Below, piece after piece: positions 32,107 to 40,789 of a DNA stretch of 57,341 nt. This stretch comes from a virus. The notes under the pieces were generated by a model, which was not told the DNA's origin, searched no databases, and saw only the letters and a list, made by a program, of their open reading frames with translations. The position numbers were made by a program, and so were the translations under genes. Each line of letters starts with the position of its first letter. The first letter of the stretch is position 1. The DNA lies in IMG/VR virus record IMGVR_UViG_3300020034_000017, positions 1 to 57,341 of that record; one strand, written 5' to 3'.

Positions 32107-35100
32107 TTGGATTTCTATAACATCGTAATTCGAGAGAATGAGAAGAAAGGTACCCTTCAGATTCGTCCTGATTGGCGAGTAGGTCCATCAAATGATCTAA
32201 TGACTAGGTCTGGTTCGTTCTATGCTGTTTGGGACGAACAGAGAGGACTTTGGTCACAGAACATCTACGATGTGGCACGTCTGGTCGACGCAGATCTCAT
32301 GCGATATTCCAGAGAACAGCAGAAGAAGACTGGGCTACCGTACGACGTAGCTAGGTTGGAGATCAACAGCACAAAGCTGTGGGATGAGTTCCAGAGGTTC
32401 ATCCGTAACAGTGGTAGTAACAGCGTCAATCTGGATGAGCGTCTCGTATTTGCCAACACCGAGGTCAAGAAGACGGATTACGCCTCCAAGCGTCTTTCAT
32501 ATTCTCTCGCTGCTGGTCCATACGATGCATGGGACACCATTGTTGGGACTCTTTTCAATGAAGAGGAACGAGCCAAGATCGAGTGGGCCATAGGAGCAGT
32601 TGTTTCTGGTGATAGCAGGTTCATCCAGAAGTTCCTCGTTTTCTATGGTCCACCGGCCAGCGGCAAGTCCACCATTCTCAACATCATCCACAAGATGTTC
32701 AATGGCTACACAGCAGTGTTCGACGCTCGAGAACTGGCAGCTAGCGGCAACTCGTTTGCTGCATCTGCTTTCAAATCGAATCCTCTTGTAGCCATTCAAC
32801 ATGATGGTGATCTGTCCCGGATATACGACAATACAAAGCTGAACTCAATTGTTGCTCATGAGATCATCCCGATCAACGAGAAGTACAAAGCCGTGGTCGA
32901 ATCTCGATCAAATGCGTTTCTGTTTATGGGAACCAACCTACCGGTCAAGATTTCGGACGCCAAATCAGGCATCATCCGACGTCTGATCGACGTTATTCCC
33001 ACACAGCAGATGATCGAGAACAGTCACTATCATCGTTTGATGGAGCAAGTCAACGGCGAACTTGGGGCAATTGCTCAGCATTGTCTGGACGTATATTCGA
33101 CGATGGGTAGGAACTACTACAGTGGTTACCGCCCAACTGAGATGATGCTCCAGACAGACGTGTTCTACAACTTCGTCGAGGCACACTTTGATATCTTCAA
33201 GGAGCAAGACGGCGTTACCTTGAAGCAAGCTTGGGAGCTCTACAAGACATACTGCCAGGAGACAGGCATCGAGAAGATGCTTCCTCAGTACAAGATTCGG
33301 GAAGAGTTGAAAAACTACTTCTACGTGTTCGAAGAGCGAGCACGCATTGACGGGCACAATGTCCGTTCATATTACCAGGGGTTCAAGAACCTCACTTCCA
33401 CTCCAACCGCCGAGATCCCGATCAAACCAGAAGGCGTCTACGAGATCGTCTTGCAAGAACAACCATCGGTCTTCGACGTACAATATCCTGGGCTGTTGGC
33501 ACAGTACAAGCACGAAGAAGAGGATCGACCTGAGCACAAGTGGATCAATGTCACGACAACGTTGTCGGATATTGACACGTCGAAGTTGCACTATGTCAAG
33601 GTTCCTGAGCAGCATATTGTCATCGATCTTGATCTGACTGACGAAGATGGCAACAAGAGCCTTGAGGCTAATCTGAAGAAGGCAGCAGAGTTCCCACCGA
33701 CTTATGCAGAGGTAAGCAAGAGCGGACAAGGCTTGCACCTCCACTATATCTACACGGGTGACGTTCGAGAACTGGCTTCTGTGTACAACGTTGGAATCGA
33801 GGTCAAGACACTTCTTGGGGACAGTTCCCTGCGGAGAAAATTGACTCTTTGCAACAACATGAACATCACTCCTCTTGACGGAGGTTTGCCTAAGAAGGAG
33901 AAGCCCGTGATCTCGGATAAGAGCATCAAGACCGAAAGGGGGCTTCGTGAACTCATCATCAGGAATCTGCGCAAGGAGATCAATGCGGGCACCAAGCCTT
34001 CTGTCGATTTCATCCATCACATCCTCGAAGAAGCTTACAATTCGGGTATGTCTTACGACGTAAGAGACATGCGAAGTGATATTCTCACGTTCGCTGCCAG
34101 GAGTTCTAACCAAGCTGCAGCGTGTATCAAGCTGGTACAGCAAATGCAGTTTGTTGGGCAGAACTCCATGGAAGAAGTTGAACCGGGGGATGGCCCCATT
34201 GTCTTCTTTGATGTTGAGGTATACCCGAACCTGTTCGTCGTATGTTGGAAAGCTGAAGACTCGGATACGGTCGTACGAATGATCAACCCGGCTCCGAAGG
34301 AGATGGAAGGTCTGTTCGCCATGAAGCTGGTTGGCTTCAACTGCCGGCGATACGACAACCACATCATCTACGCTCGGTATCTCGGATATTCGTTGGAGCA
34401 GCTCTTCGAACTTAGCCAGAAGATCATCGCTGGCGGGAACGACAAAACGATGCTCTTTGGGGAAGCATACAACCTCTCGTATGCGGATATCTACGACTAC
34501 AGTGCCAAGAAGCAAGGGCTCAAGAAGTTCATGATCGAGTACGACGTTCCTCACATGGAACTTGATATTCCGTGGGATGAGCCTGTTCCGGAAGGAATGT
34601 GGGACAAGATTGTAGACTACTGTGTAAACGACGTTCTCGGCACAGAGACTACACACAAAGAACGTAAGCAAGACTTCGTCGCTCGGCAAATCCTTGCCGA
34701 AATTTCAGGGTTGTCTGTCAATCACACGACGCAAGCACACACTGCCAAGATCATTTTCGGTGAGGACAGGAACCCGCAGCGAGCGTTTGTTTACACGGAT
34801 CTGAGTGAAATGTTCCCAGGCTACAAGTTCGATGGAAAGGAGAGTACCTACCGTGGGGAAGTCACTGGTGAGGGTGGTTACGTCTACGCAGAACCCGGCG
34901 TGTATGAAAACGTCGCCCTTCTGGACGTTGCGTCCATGCATCCGACGAGTATCGAGCGTCTCAACCTATTCGGTCCATACACCGAGCGTTTTGCCGATCT
35001 CAAAACAGCGAGAATGGCAATTAAGCGTAAGGATGACGAGGCAGCCGCTAGGCTATTGGGAGGTAAACTCGAGAAGTTTGTGGGCGGCAGCGATGCAGAT

Positions 35101-35859
35101 CGTGAAGCTCTATCGTACGCCCTCAAAATCGTAATCAATACTGTTTACGGTTTGACGAGTGCACGATTTGAGAATGCTTTCCGAGACAATCGCAACAAGG
35201 ACAACATCGTAGCCAAGCGTGGCGCTTTGTTCATGGTCGATCTGAAGGTTGCTGTTCAAGAGAAGGGATTCCAGGTTGCGCACATCAAGACTGACTCCAT
35301 TAAGATCCCGAATGCCAACCAAGACATCATCGATTTCGTTGTCGAATTTGGTAGGCAATACGGTTACGATTTCGAGCACGAAGGAACATATGACAAATTC
35401 ATTCTCGTCAATGATGCGGTCTATATTGCTCGAACCGGAGACAAGTGGACTGCAGTGGGTGCACAGTTCCAACACCCCTACGTCTTCAAGAAGCTCTTCA
35501 CACACGAACCAGTAGTCTTCAATGATTTCTGTGAGACAAAGAACGTCATTCAGGGAGCAATGTACATGGACTTCGTTGGATCCGAGGATCTGAAGGACAT
35601 GGTTCATGTTGGGCGCACTGGTAGCTTCGTGCCAGTCACTGAAGGGGGCGGAACTCTCTGGCGTGTCAAAGACGACAAGAAGTACGCCGTCACTGGCACC
35701 AAGGGATATTCTTGGGTTGTCCGAGACGTTGCTCGAAGCATGAACGATGCTGACATGCTAAACATCGATTCTTCATATTTCGAGGATCTGAAGGCAAAAG
35801 CTATTGAAGCGATCATGCAGTTCGACACACTAGGTGACTTCGAGCAAATCATTTCCTAA
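32107..35859 (+). CDS. SF3-type helicase / AEP-like primase / family B DNA polymerase fusion
   Basis: 1250 residues, TTG start after AAAGGAGGGGTA. Three modules are visible. An SF3/D5-type ATPase has Walker A GPPASGKST (181-189) and an arginine-rich MGTNLPVKISD...RRLIDV segment near 280-300. An archaeo-eukaryotic-primase-like core shows IDLDL near 505, SGQGLHLHY near 541 and IEVKT soon after. The C-terminal half is a family B polymerase: exonuclease motifs FFDVEVYPN (about 699), FNCRRYDNHI and YCVNDV, then DVASMHPTS (about 940), KIVINTVYG (about 1008) and KTDSIKI (about 1061). It should prime, unwind and copy phage DNA. Confidence 0.85.
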   Translation: MDFYNIVIRENEKKGTLQIRPDWRVGPSNDLMTRSGSFYAVWDEQRGLWSQNIYDVARLVDADLMRYSREQQKKTGLPYDVARLEINSTKLWDEFQRFIRNSGSNSVNLDERLVFANTEVKKTDYASKRLSYSLAAGPYDAWDTIVGTLFNEEERAKIEWAIGAVVSGDSRFIQKFLVFYGPPASGKSTILNIIHKMFNGYTAVFDARELAASGNSFAASAFKSNPLVAIQHDGDLSRIYDNTKLNSIVAHEIIPINEKYKAVVESRSNAFLFMGTNLPVKISDAKSGIIRRLIDVIPTQQMIENSHYHRLMEQVNGELGAIAQHCLDVYSTMGRNYYSGYRPTEMMLQTDVFYNFVEAHFDIFKEQDGVTLKQAWELYKTYCQETGIEKMLPQYKIREELKNYFYVFEERARIDGHNVRSYYQGFKNLTSTPTAEIPIKPEGVYEIVLQEQPSVFDVQYPGLLAQYKHEEEDRPEHKWINVTTTLSDIDTSKLHYVKVPEQHIVIDLDLTDEDGNKSLEANLKKAAEFPPTYAEVSKSGQGLHLHYIYTGDVRELASVYNVGIEVKTLLGDSSLRRKLTLCNNMNITPLDGGLPKKEKPVISDKSIKTERGLRELIIRNLRKEINAGTKPSVDFIHHILEEAYNSGMSYDVRDMRSDILTFAARSSNQAAACIKLVQQMQFVGQNSMEEVEPGDGPIVFFDVEVYPNLFVVCWKAEDSDTVVRMINPAPKEMEGLFAMKLVGFNCRRYDNHIIYARYLGYSLEQLFELSQKIIAGGNDKTMLFGEAYNLSYADIYDYSAKKQGLKKFMIEYDVPHMELDIPWDEPVPEGMWDKIVDYCVNDVLGTETTHKERKQDFVARQILAEISGLSVNHTTQAHTAKIIFGEDRNPQRAFVYTDLSEMFPGYKFDGKESTYRGEVTGEGGYVYAEPGVYENVALLDVASMHPTSIERLNLFGPYTERFADLKTARMAIKRKDDEAAARLLGGKLEKFVGGSDADREALSYALKIVINTVYGLTSARFENAFRDNRNKDNIVAKRGALFMVDLKVAVQEKGFQVAHIKTDSIKIPNANQDIIDFVVEFGRQYGYDFEHEGTYDKFILVNDAVYIARTGDKWTAVGAQFQHPYVFKKLFTHEPVVFNDFCETKNVIQGAMYMDFVGSEDLKDMVHVGRTGSFVPVTEGGGTLWRVKDDKKYAVTGTKGYSWVVRDVARSMNDADMLNIDSSYFEDLKAKAIEAIMQFDTLGDFEQIIS

Positions 35860-35868
35860 AGGAGGATA

Positions 35869-36051
35869 ATGGATTCTGAAGCGTTGATTCCACCAGAGGA
35901 CTGGGTTACTCATCCAAACCCTGGGTATGATGAGTCCTGTCCTACTTGTTCGTCTCTAGTAGAAAACCGTGCTATTCATAGAGAATGGCATATTGCGATA
36001 GTTGAACGAGCAGATCGTCATGTTCCAGCTCCTAGATACGGAGGAGGATGA
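35869..36051 (+). CDS. Small zinc-motif protein (60 aa)
   Basis: 60 residues after AAAGGAGGATA. C-x2-C (CPTC) near residue 26 and H-x3-H (HREWH) near residue 38 could bind one zinc ion. It lies 10 bases after the polymerase gene. No family recognised. Confidence 0.55.
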   Translation: MDSEALIPPEDWVTHPNPGYDESCPTCSSLVENRAIHREWHIAIVERADRHVPAPRYGGG

Positions 36052-36333
36052 ATGGACGAAATTCAAGAGAAGGAGTATGCCGAAGGACTGAAACCGACGA
36101 AGTATATTCTCGGGGACAAGACGACCGACGGTCATACCCATGTCTTCTATCTGAGGACCGAGCTTCCCATTGCTACAACGACAGATGACTGGGAAGCAAC
36201 TTATCCTCATGCTCATTCTATAGAGGAAGGACCCGATTTCACAGTAATCTGCGTTGAAGAAGCTGGTCACACGCACACCAAACTCGTAATCGAAGAAGCA
36301 GGGGACTACCTTCCTCGGACGCTTCATATCTGA
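36052..36333 (+). CDS. Histidine-rich hypothetical protein (93 aa)
   Basis: 93 residues after GGAGGATGA, starting directly after the previous stop. Repeated His residues (DGHTHVFY, YPHAHSIEEG, AGHTHTKLV) suggest metal binding, with short beta strands between. The three H-x-H pairs could make a cupin-like or zinc site. Function unknown. Confidence 0.55.
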   Translation: MDEIQEKEYAEGLKPTKYILGDKTTDGHTHVFYLRTELPIATTTDDWEATYPHAHSIEEGPDFTVICVEEAGHTHTKLVIEEAGDYLPRTLHI

Positions 36334-36344
36334 AAGGAACACCA

Positions 36345-36839
36345 ATGCCGCAGCAAGACAACACCATCACAATTGAAAACGCCGAGCTTGTTTGGCCTAA
36401 CTTCAAAGGGAAAGAAGGTCGATTCAATCGAGAAGGTCAGAAGACCTTCTGCATTTTTCTGCCGGAGTCAGAGATTGATGGGCTCAAGGCAGATCGCTGG
36501 AATGTCAAATACACGAAGGAACGAGAAGACGACGAAGATCGCCTGGTTCGTGCATATCTTCCGGTAGAGGCTCGGTTCGATCCGAAGCCGCCGAAGATCG
36601 TCATGATCACCAACGAAGGGAAGACTCGTACACACCTGGATGAAGACACGGTTGAGGTCTTGGACTACGCCGATATCAAGACGGTAGATCTTATCCTGAA
36701 TCCATACGACTGGACCATGCCGAACGGAGACACTGGGCGAAAGGCTTACCTCAAGACGATGTTTGTCACGGTCAACGAGGATGTTCTGGAGCGCAAGTAC
36801 GCCAAGTTGATGGATGAGAAGGGAGCAGTTGATGATTGA
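36345..36839 (+). CDS. Putative single-stranded DNA-binding protein
   Basis: 164 residues after AAAGGAACACCA. An OB-fold-like order of strands: ITIENAELVWPNFKGKEG, KTFCIFLPE, YLPVEARFDPKPPKIVMIT, then DLILNPYDWTMPNGDTGRKAYLKTMFVTV and an acidic end. This is the pattern of phage SSB-type proteins (DUF2815-like group) found near polymerase genes. It would coat template strands for the polymerase at 32107. Confidence 0.65.
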   Translation: MPQQDNTITIENAELVWPNFKGKEGRFNREGQKTFCIFLPESEIDGLKADRWNVKYTKEREDDEDRLVRAYLPVEARFDPKPPKIVMITNEGKTRTHLDEDTVEVLDYADIKTVDLILNPYDWTMPNGDTGRKAYLKTMFVTVNEDVLERKYAKLMDEKGAVDD

Positions 36840-36999
36840 GGACAAACTTGATACGGATCAACGCATTCGACTTGAGTCTTTGAACCAAGCGAATCAATCT
36901 CTTGTTGGAAGTGGCGCTGGTGAATCTTTCATCCTGATGAGAGCAGAGAAGTTTGAGAAGTATATTCGAGAAGGGATTGATCCAGATGTCGCTAGTTGA
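36832..36999 (+). CDS. Small helical protein (55 aa)
   Basis: 55 residues from ATG 36832 (RBS GGGAGCAG), overlapping the SSB gene by 8 bases. Two helices joined by GSGAGESF, ending RAEKFEKYIREG. Small proteins with this ending are common next to phage replication genes but have no known function. Confidence 0.5.
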   Translation: MIEDKLDTDQRIRLESLNQANQSLVGSGAGESFILMRAEKFEKYIREGIDPDVAS

Positions 37000-37351
37000 G
37001 CATGCAAAGAGGGAGCTTGCTCTCCTGGACAACGATGAGCCGTTCAACGATTGCATCATCAAGGCAGTTGAGGCATTCGCTGCCTATGGTCACTCTGGCG
37101 GTTCTGCTTCGGTGGGGATTTATATTCTCAACGATCTGCTTCAGTTCAAGGAGCTTTCTCCGTTGACGAATGACCCAGAGCATTGGGTTCATCACACCGA
37201 AGAAGTATGGGGAGAACCAGGAGGCATCTGGCAAAGTTCTCGATGTGCAGAAGCGTTCTCGAACGATGGTGGTAAGACATACTACCTCATTTCTGAGAAT
37301 GATGATCCACAACATCCGACAGTTATTCATACAGCGAAAGAGGCTGCATAA
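36986..37351 (+). CDS. Hypothetical protein (121 aa)
   Basis: 121 residues; ATG 36986 overlaps the previous gene by 14 bases. An N-terminal helical half (LVEHAKRELALLD, CIIKAVEAFAAYGHSG) and a C-terminal strand-rich half with DPEHWVHHTEEVWGEPGGIWQ and NDGGKTYYLISE. The second half resembles a small domain often found in phages of soil actinobacteria. Function unknown. Confidence 0.6.
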   Translation: MSLVEHAKRELALLDNDEPFNDCIIKAVEAFAAYGHSGGSASVGIYILNDLLQFKELSPLTNDPEHWVHHTEEVWGEPGGIWQSSRCAEAFSNDGGKTYYLISENDDPQHPTVIHTAKEAA

Positions 37352-37443
37352 TGGAGTTCATCATCGGAGGGGTTTACACCCTTTTCGTCCTTGTCATTGG
37401 TGTCGCGATTGGCCAGATGAAGAACCAGAAAGGTGGTGAGTAA
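37351..37443 (+). CDS. Tiny membrane peptide (30 aa)
   Basis: 30 residues: nearly all one hydrophobic helix (FIIGGVYTLFVLVIGVAIGQ) with a short basic end. ATG overlaps the preceding TAA and its own TAA overlaps the next ATG (TAATG both times). The double overlap supports translation by coupling. Confidence 0.45.
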   Translation: MEFIIGGVYTLFVLVIGVAIGQMKNQKGGE

Positions 37444-37889
37444 TGGAATACGAAAAGTACGTTCGTAAGGCGTTTCTCGTCGACGTTGTCGTAGTAACTC
37501 AGGAGAATATCTACGAGATCTCCAAACTTGTCGGTGAGCTGCGTGAGGAAAACGGCAAGCCGTACATCCAGGTGAACAACAACGTTGTCCCTGGGATCAA
37601 GCGTGTCCATATCGGCTACTACATGACTCGTATGGGTGATAACATCCGTTGCTACAACCCTCGGGTGTTCAAGAGTCAGTTCTGTCCGAACACGCCCGAG
37701 ATCGAGCAGTGGGTTGTCTACATCAAGGATGCAATCGTCAAGCAGGAAGTTGGTGCTTTCGGTCGAGTCACGGAGGTAGTGGAGACTCCTACCGAAGAGC
37801 TTCCGCAGCCTGAAATTCAGGAATCAACCGGAAACACGGACGTCAGCGATGATGTTCTGACTAATCCCGAGGAGGTGGCCAGTGGGTGA
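37443..37889 (+). CDS. Hypothetical protein (148 aa)
   Basis: 148 residues. The first 110 residues form a small alpha/beta domain (FLVDVVVVTQENIYEISKLVG, IQVNNNVVPGIKRVHIGYYMTRMGDNIRCYNPRVF), and the tail is acidic and Pro-rich. RBS GAAAGGTGG lies inside the previous gene. No family recognised; the overlap of 8 bases with the next GTG start shows operon linkage. Confidence 0.6.
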   Translation: MEYEKYVRKAFLVDVVVVTQENIYEISKLVGELREENGKPYIQVNNNVVPGIKRVHIGYYMTRMGDNIRCYNPRVFKSQFCPNTPEIEQWVVYIKDAIVKQEVGAFGRVTEVVETPTEELPQPEIQESTGNTDVSDDVLTNPEEVASG

Positions 37890-38070
37890 TACCTACAAAT
37901 GCGACTACGTGGGGACAGTCGACTTCGGCGATGGTCCGGTACAAGTTCGTTGCACTGAGACCGGTCCTCATGATGAACACAAGTGTGAGGTGATCCTAGG
38001 AGCAACAATCCCTCCTGAAGGTTTCGTCACGAAGAACGTGTTCGATGATGACGGTGATGCTGGTGGGTAA
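37882..38070 (+). CDS. Small Cys/His protein (62 aa)
   Basis: 62 residues from GTG after GGAGGTGGCC. Residues CDYVG, CTETGPHDEHKC may bind a metal. Acidic C-terminus. No family recognised. Confidence 0.5.
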   Translation: MGDTYKCDYVGTVDFGDGPVQVRCTETGPHDEHKCEVILGATIPPEGFVTKNVFDDDGDAGG

Positions 38071-38383
38071 GGATGCATATATTCCCAATGACTACGTTCC
38101 AAAGCTGGGAAGCTGTCTCGAGGATCAAGGTGTTGTGGAGATCGTCGAGGCGGTAAAAAGGCGTCAGTCAAAGTTCCCGGACGAGCCACTTGAGCAGACT
38201 CTCCCGCTTATTCTCATGAACATCGGAGATAGGTATATTCCTCTTCGATGCGAACAGAAAGAGTGGCGAGGATACAAGAAGGATATTCTGGTTAAGCCAG
38301 GAGAAGACCCGACGTGTCCTAACGGTCATGCTCTCATCAAACAACGTGGTGTAGCACTAGGTTGGGTCATCGACAATCGATGA
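38057..38383 (+). CDS. Hypothetical protein (108 aa)
   Basis: 108 residues from ATG 38057, overlapping the previous gene by 14 bases; ATG 38045 is an alternative that would add four residues. It contains an N-terminal nucleotide-like helix-strand pattern and a CPNGHAL zinc-knuckle-like end. No family recognised. Confidence 0.5.
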   Translation: MLVGKDAYIPNDYVPKLGSCLEDQGVVEIVEAVKRRQSKFPDEPLEQTLPLILMNIGDRYIPLRCEQKEWRGYKKDILVKPGEDPTCPNGHALIKQRGVALGWVIDNR

Positions 38384-38414
38384 TGGACGCGGAGACTGAT
38401 CCGAAAGGGCTAAG

Positions 38415-38648
38415 ATGGCCTACGAGGAATTGGTTATACCAGCCATTCAGAGAAAGGATGTGAAAGGCTTTGATCATCGGTTTCGGTCGTTTGCTACTAA
38501 AGAGGAACGCGACCGAACGTTGAAGATGATCCGAGAGAACGAAAGCGCAGTGTTAGCAGCAAATATGGAACCAGTTATGCTTCGGGTTATCGTCGAGACA
38601 GACGAGAACAACCAACTAACTTTGGATCTGAAACAGAAAGGAGGATGA
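38415..38648 (+). CDS. Hypothetical protein (77 aa)
   Basis: 77 residues, 31 bases after the previous stop. A charged helical protein (KEERDRTLKMIRENESAVLAAN) followed by two strands. The start follows AAAGGGCTAAG. No family recognised. Confidence 0.5.
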   Translation: MAYEELVIPAIQRKDVKGFDHRFRSFATKEERDRTLKMIRENESAVLAANMEPVMLRVIVETDENNQLTLDLKQKGG

Positions 38649-38649
38649 T

Positions 38650-38844
38650 ATGGACGAAAGCCCAATTCTTCGTTACTTTGTGTACGACCACCTACCAGAG
38701 AAACTTCAGGACGTGAGCAAGGCGTTTTCGATCTTGGCCCATGCAATCGAGGAGACTCTTCCGGTAGGGCCTGAGAAGTCGACGGCACTCAGAAAACTCT
38801 TGGAGGCAAAGGACGCAGCTGTTCGAGCAGCACTTGACGCCTAG
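38650..38844 (+). CDS. Helical hypothetical protein (64 aa)
   Basis: 64 residues after AAAGGAGGATGAT. Mostly helical with HLPEKLQDVSKAFSILAHAIEE, and LPVGPEKSTALRKLLEAKDAAVRA, a form common in small phage proteins that may sense or bind other phage factors. This layout is seen often in actinobacterial phages; function unknown. It ends directly at a promoter. Confidence 0.55.
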   Translation: MDESPILRYFVYDHLPEKLQDVSKAFSILAHAIEETLPVGPEKSTALRKLLEAKDAAVRAALDA

Positions 38845-38874
38845 CACGCAGAAAAAACATGCAGTATAATGAGA
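38844..38874 (+). promoter_or_regulatory. Repeated-type promoter P6
   Basis: CACGCA-GAAAAA-ACATG-CAG-TATAAT-GAGA. Best match to a TATAAT -10 among the set. It drives the gene at 38954 and possibly the structured region after it. Confidence 0.75.
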
Positions 38875-38953
38875 AGGCGTCGATGTACTAACACGATAGT
38901 ACGTCACCAGACACCATCTCATCTTATTTTTGTCTCTCACGAAAGGGAGCCGA

Positions 38954-39331
38954 TTGGGAAAGAAGCGAAAGCACAGGCCCTTTGTTGGGGTTCACCACAA
39001 GCAGGTTTGGCTCAAGACACGAGGACACAACGTCGATATTCACGTTTACCCAGTCATGCAAATGCTCTGGGACGCAGGGATTCAGACGTTCTTTTCTTGT
39101 CAGGGTGGACCGGACAAGCTCTACCTCTACGGCGGGGGGAAGAAGATCAAGTCAGATCGAGCGATGGTCATCGTCTTGAAGAAAGATGTTGATCGGGTCT
39201 GCGATATCTTGGCGCATCTGAACCCGACCGTTGAGAAGTGGGACAACCGGTACCGACGAGATCATGCAGCAATCAAGTTCGACCCGTCCCAAGAGGCACA
39301 AGCAGCAAGAGTCACAGTTCAAGGAGAGTAA
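38954..39331 (+). CDS. Hypothetical protein (125 aa)
   Basis: 125 residues from TTG 38954 after GAAAGGGAGCCGA. A basic start (KKRKHRPFVG) precedes an alpha/beta domain with MLWDAGIQTFFSCQGGPDKLYLYGG and MVIVLKKDVDRVCDILAHL. The domain recurs in actinobacterial phages without known function. The leader of about 80 bases has a GTAC/GTAC pairing and a T-rich stretch like other leaders in this set. Confidence 0.6.
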   Translation: MGKKRKHRPFVGVHHKQVWLKTRGHNVDIHVYPVMQMLWDAGIQTFFSCQGGPDKLYLYGGGKKIKSDRAMVIVLKKDVDRVCDILAHLNPTVEKWDNRYRRDHAAIKFDPSQEAQAARVTVQGE

Positions 39332-39950
39332 AGACCTGGTGAAGGACACACCAAAAGACGGCTGTGCATGGTCGTAGTGAAAAAACCGCTTCGTGGACGC
39401 TTTTGCCGGTAGCCTTCGGGAGCCGGGTTGCGACAGAGCTACCGAACAACACTCAGTTTGGGATGCAATTGCTCGGCTGGAGAGCTCGAGCAGCGAAGGA
39501 CGTGGAGGAGAGCAAAATGTATTCATGTGGGCGCCCTGCGTTAAGTATCGGAAAGACCGAGGCGTTTACGTTTTACTCTTCTCCGCAATCTCTCAGTGGG
39601 GACACCATAATGTACTGACGTCGGGGGAAGTACATTATGCTGATGAGGCTTCGGCGCTTTGAGGACGAAGGTTCCTTAGACCTTATCCTTGGCGACGATC
39701 CAAATCTAACCCACTGTTCTTAGTATGGTCCGTGCTGGTCTACGGCATTCGGATAAGGAGACACCACGGGGAGTGGTTCTCTGAAGAGGGAATGATTAAA
39801 CCCGCCATACTGAGCTCTAGGGTGCTAAGAATTGGGAATGCAACCGTTTCGTCGGGTTACGGTTAGTACCAAGAGTCTTACTGTCTGCGCAGGATTACTT
39901 GACGGTCATCCTAGTCAGGCCACCCTAGTTCCTACCCACAGCTTCTCATA
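39332..39950 (+). ncRNA. Candidate large structured RNA (about 600 nt)
   Basis: A gene-free stretch with many complementary segments: 39407-39413/39438-39444, 39470-39475/39487-39492, 39606-39616/39629-39639 (11 bp), 39681-39688/39751-39758 (8 bp), 39719-39728/39805-39814 (10 bp), 39758-39767/39773-39781, 39817-39824/39921-39928 (8 bp), 39842-39847/39859-39864 and 39891-39895/39908-39912. The 39681 and 39719 helices cross, as in a pseudoknot. Two open frames here (39364, 39393) lack ribosome sites. Known giant RNAs such as GOLLD or ROOL are possible relatives, but I cannot identify one. Confidence 0.55.
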
Positions 39951-39962
39951 TTTGGAGGACTA

Positions 39963-40304
39963 ATGAATTTGCAAGAAGCTAAGACCCTACTCGACGGATG
40001 CGAACGCCTTGAGCTTCGCGACCACGCCTTTGGTGACAAGGAGGTTACATGGAAGAAAGACGGGATCGTCATCGCGATCGGATACGCCGGCAGTGCTGCG
40101 GCCTCTGTGACTATTACGGTCGACCCTACCGCGTCATTTGGAAACGACGACGCTCGCTCACTAATGTCTTGTGGCACACCGGGTTCAGTTGGTCGAAACG
40201 ACGAGACCGGACCGGAACAGTTCGTCGAGGGCCAAACCATGCCAGGCCTAACTCTTGAGGGAGTTCGTCAAGAATTGATTGACGAAAGGGTTTGGCTCAA
40301 ATAA
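39963..40304 (+). CDS. Hypothetical protein (113 aa)
   Basis: 113 residues after TTGGAGGACTA, with the same leader string as the gene at 26852. It has a strand-rich centre (DKEVTWKKDGIVIAIGYAG, VTITVDP) and a C-terminal helix with LTLEGVRQELIDER. No family recognised. It may be expressed from P6 with the structured region as its leader. Confidence 0.55.
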   Translation: MNLQEAKTLLDGCERLELRDHAFGDKEVTWKKDGIVIAIGYAGSAAASVTITVDPTASFGNDDARSLMSCGTPGSVGRNDETGPEQFVEGQTMPGLTLEGVRQELIDERVWLK

Positions 40305-40402
40305 TCTAAGTGGGGTCGGTTTGCCATGTAATGGCCCGACTTAAACGACCATCTGGTGCCCACTATTTCTACAATCCGACCATATTCAAAGGAGACAATT
40401 CT

Positions 40403-40717
40403 GTGTTGGGTTTAACGCAAGAAGAAACCGCACTCTTGATGGAAAACGGATATACTCCTGGATACATGATGGACGTCCAGGAGGGGGATCTAGTAGCTAT
40501 CGCGCCAGCCATGAGGACTAGCTTTGATGGCAAGCCAAATCCTGTCAAGACATTGGTCGTTAAGCGCATTATGAACAACGATGCGTCGTACTACAATCCG
40601 GACAAGGACGAAGTGGTTCCCCACCGGGTAATCAACTTCATCGGGTTCAACCTTGACAATCTGCCGGAACATTGCAGTTACGGCCACACATATCCGTGTT
40701 TCTACAAAAGAGAATAG
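40403..40717 (+). CDS. Hypothetical protein (104 aa)
   Basis: 104 residues from GTG 40403 after AAAGGAGACAATT. A longer frame from 40310 exists but its start has no ribosome site. The protein has a strand-rich middle (GDLVAIAPAMRTS, VKTLVVKRIM) and a Cys/His-rich end (PEHCSYGHTYPCFY). No family recognised. Confidence 0.5.
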   Translation: MLGLTQEETALLMENGYTPGYMMDVQEGDLVAIAPAMRTSFDGKPNPVKTLVVKRIMNNDASYYNPDKDEVVPHRVINFIGFNLDNLPEHCSYGHTYPCFYKRE

Positions 40718-40726
40718 GTAAGTAAG

Positions 40727-40786
40727 ATGACCGACGACAAGGTCCAGCTCGCCGACGGCATCGAGAACGGGACGCTGAACTACTAG
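40727..40786 (+). CDS. Possible 19-residue peptide
   Basis: ATG, 18 further codons and TAG, 9 bases after the previous stop, with a weak AGGTAAGT ribosome site. Could be a leader peptide or not translated at all. Confidence 0.2.
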   Translation: MTDDKVQLADGIENGTLNY

Positions 40787-40789
40787 CAG

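Noticed and set aside
33367-34689. 440-codon open frame on the minus strand
   Set aside because: Opposite the polymerase gene, whose motifs are unmistakable; no ribosome site or recognisable protein pattern.
39393-39662. 89-codon frame inside the structured region
   Set aside because: Parts look protein-like (VYVLLFSAISQWGHH), but there is no ribosome site and the frame overlaps several strong complementary pairs; kept as an alternative to the RNA interpretation only.
39640-39672. Hammerhead-ribozyme-like CTGATGAG ... GACGAA string
   Set aside because: The required stem II between the two conserved parts and a GAAA core cannot be drawn.
39332-39950. tmRNA or group I intron
   Set aside because: No tRNA-like ends with a T-loop and CCA, no tag peptide ending in ALAA, and no group I core sequences could be found; the region also does not interrupt a gene.
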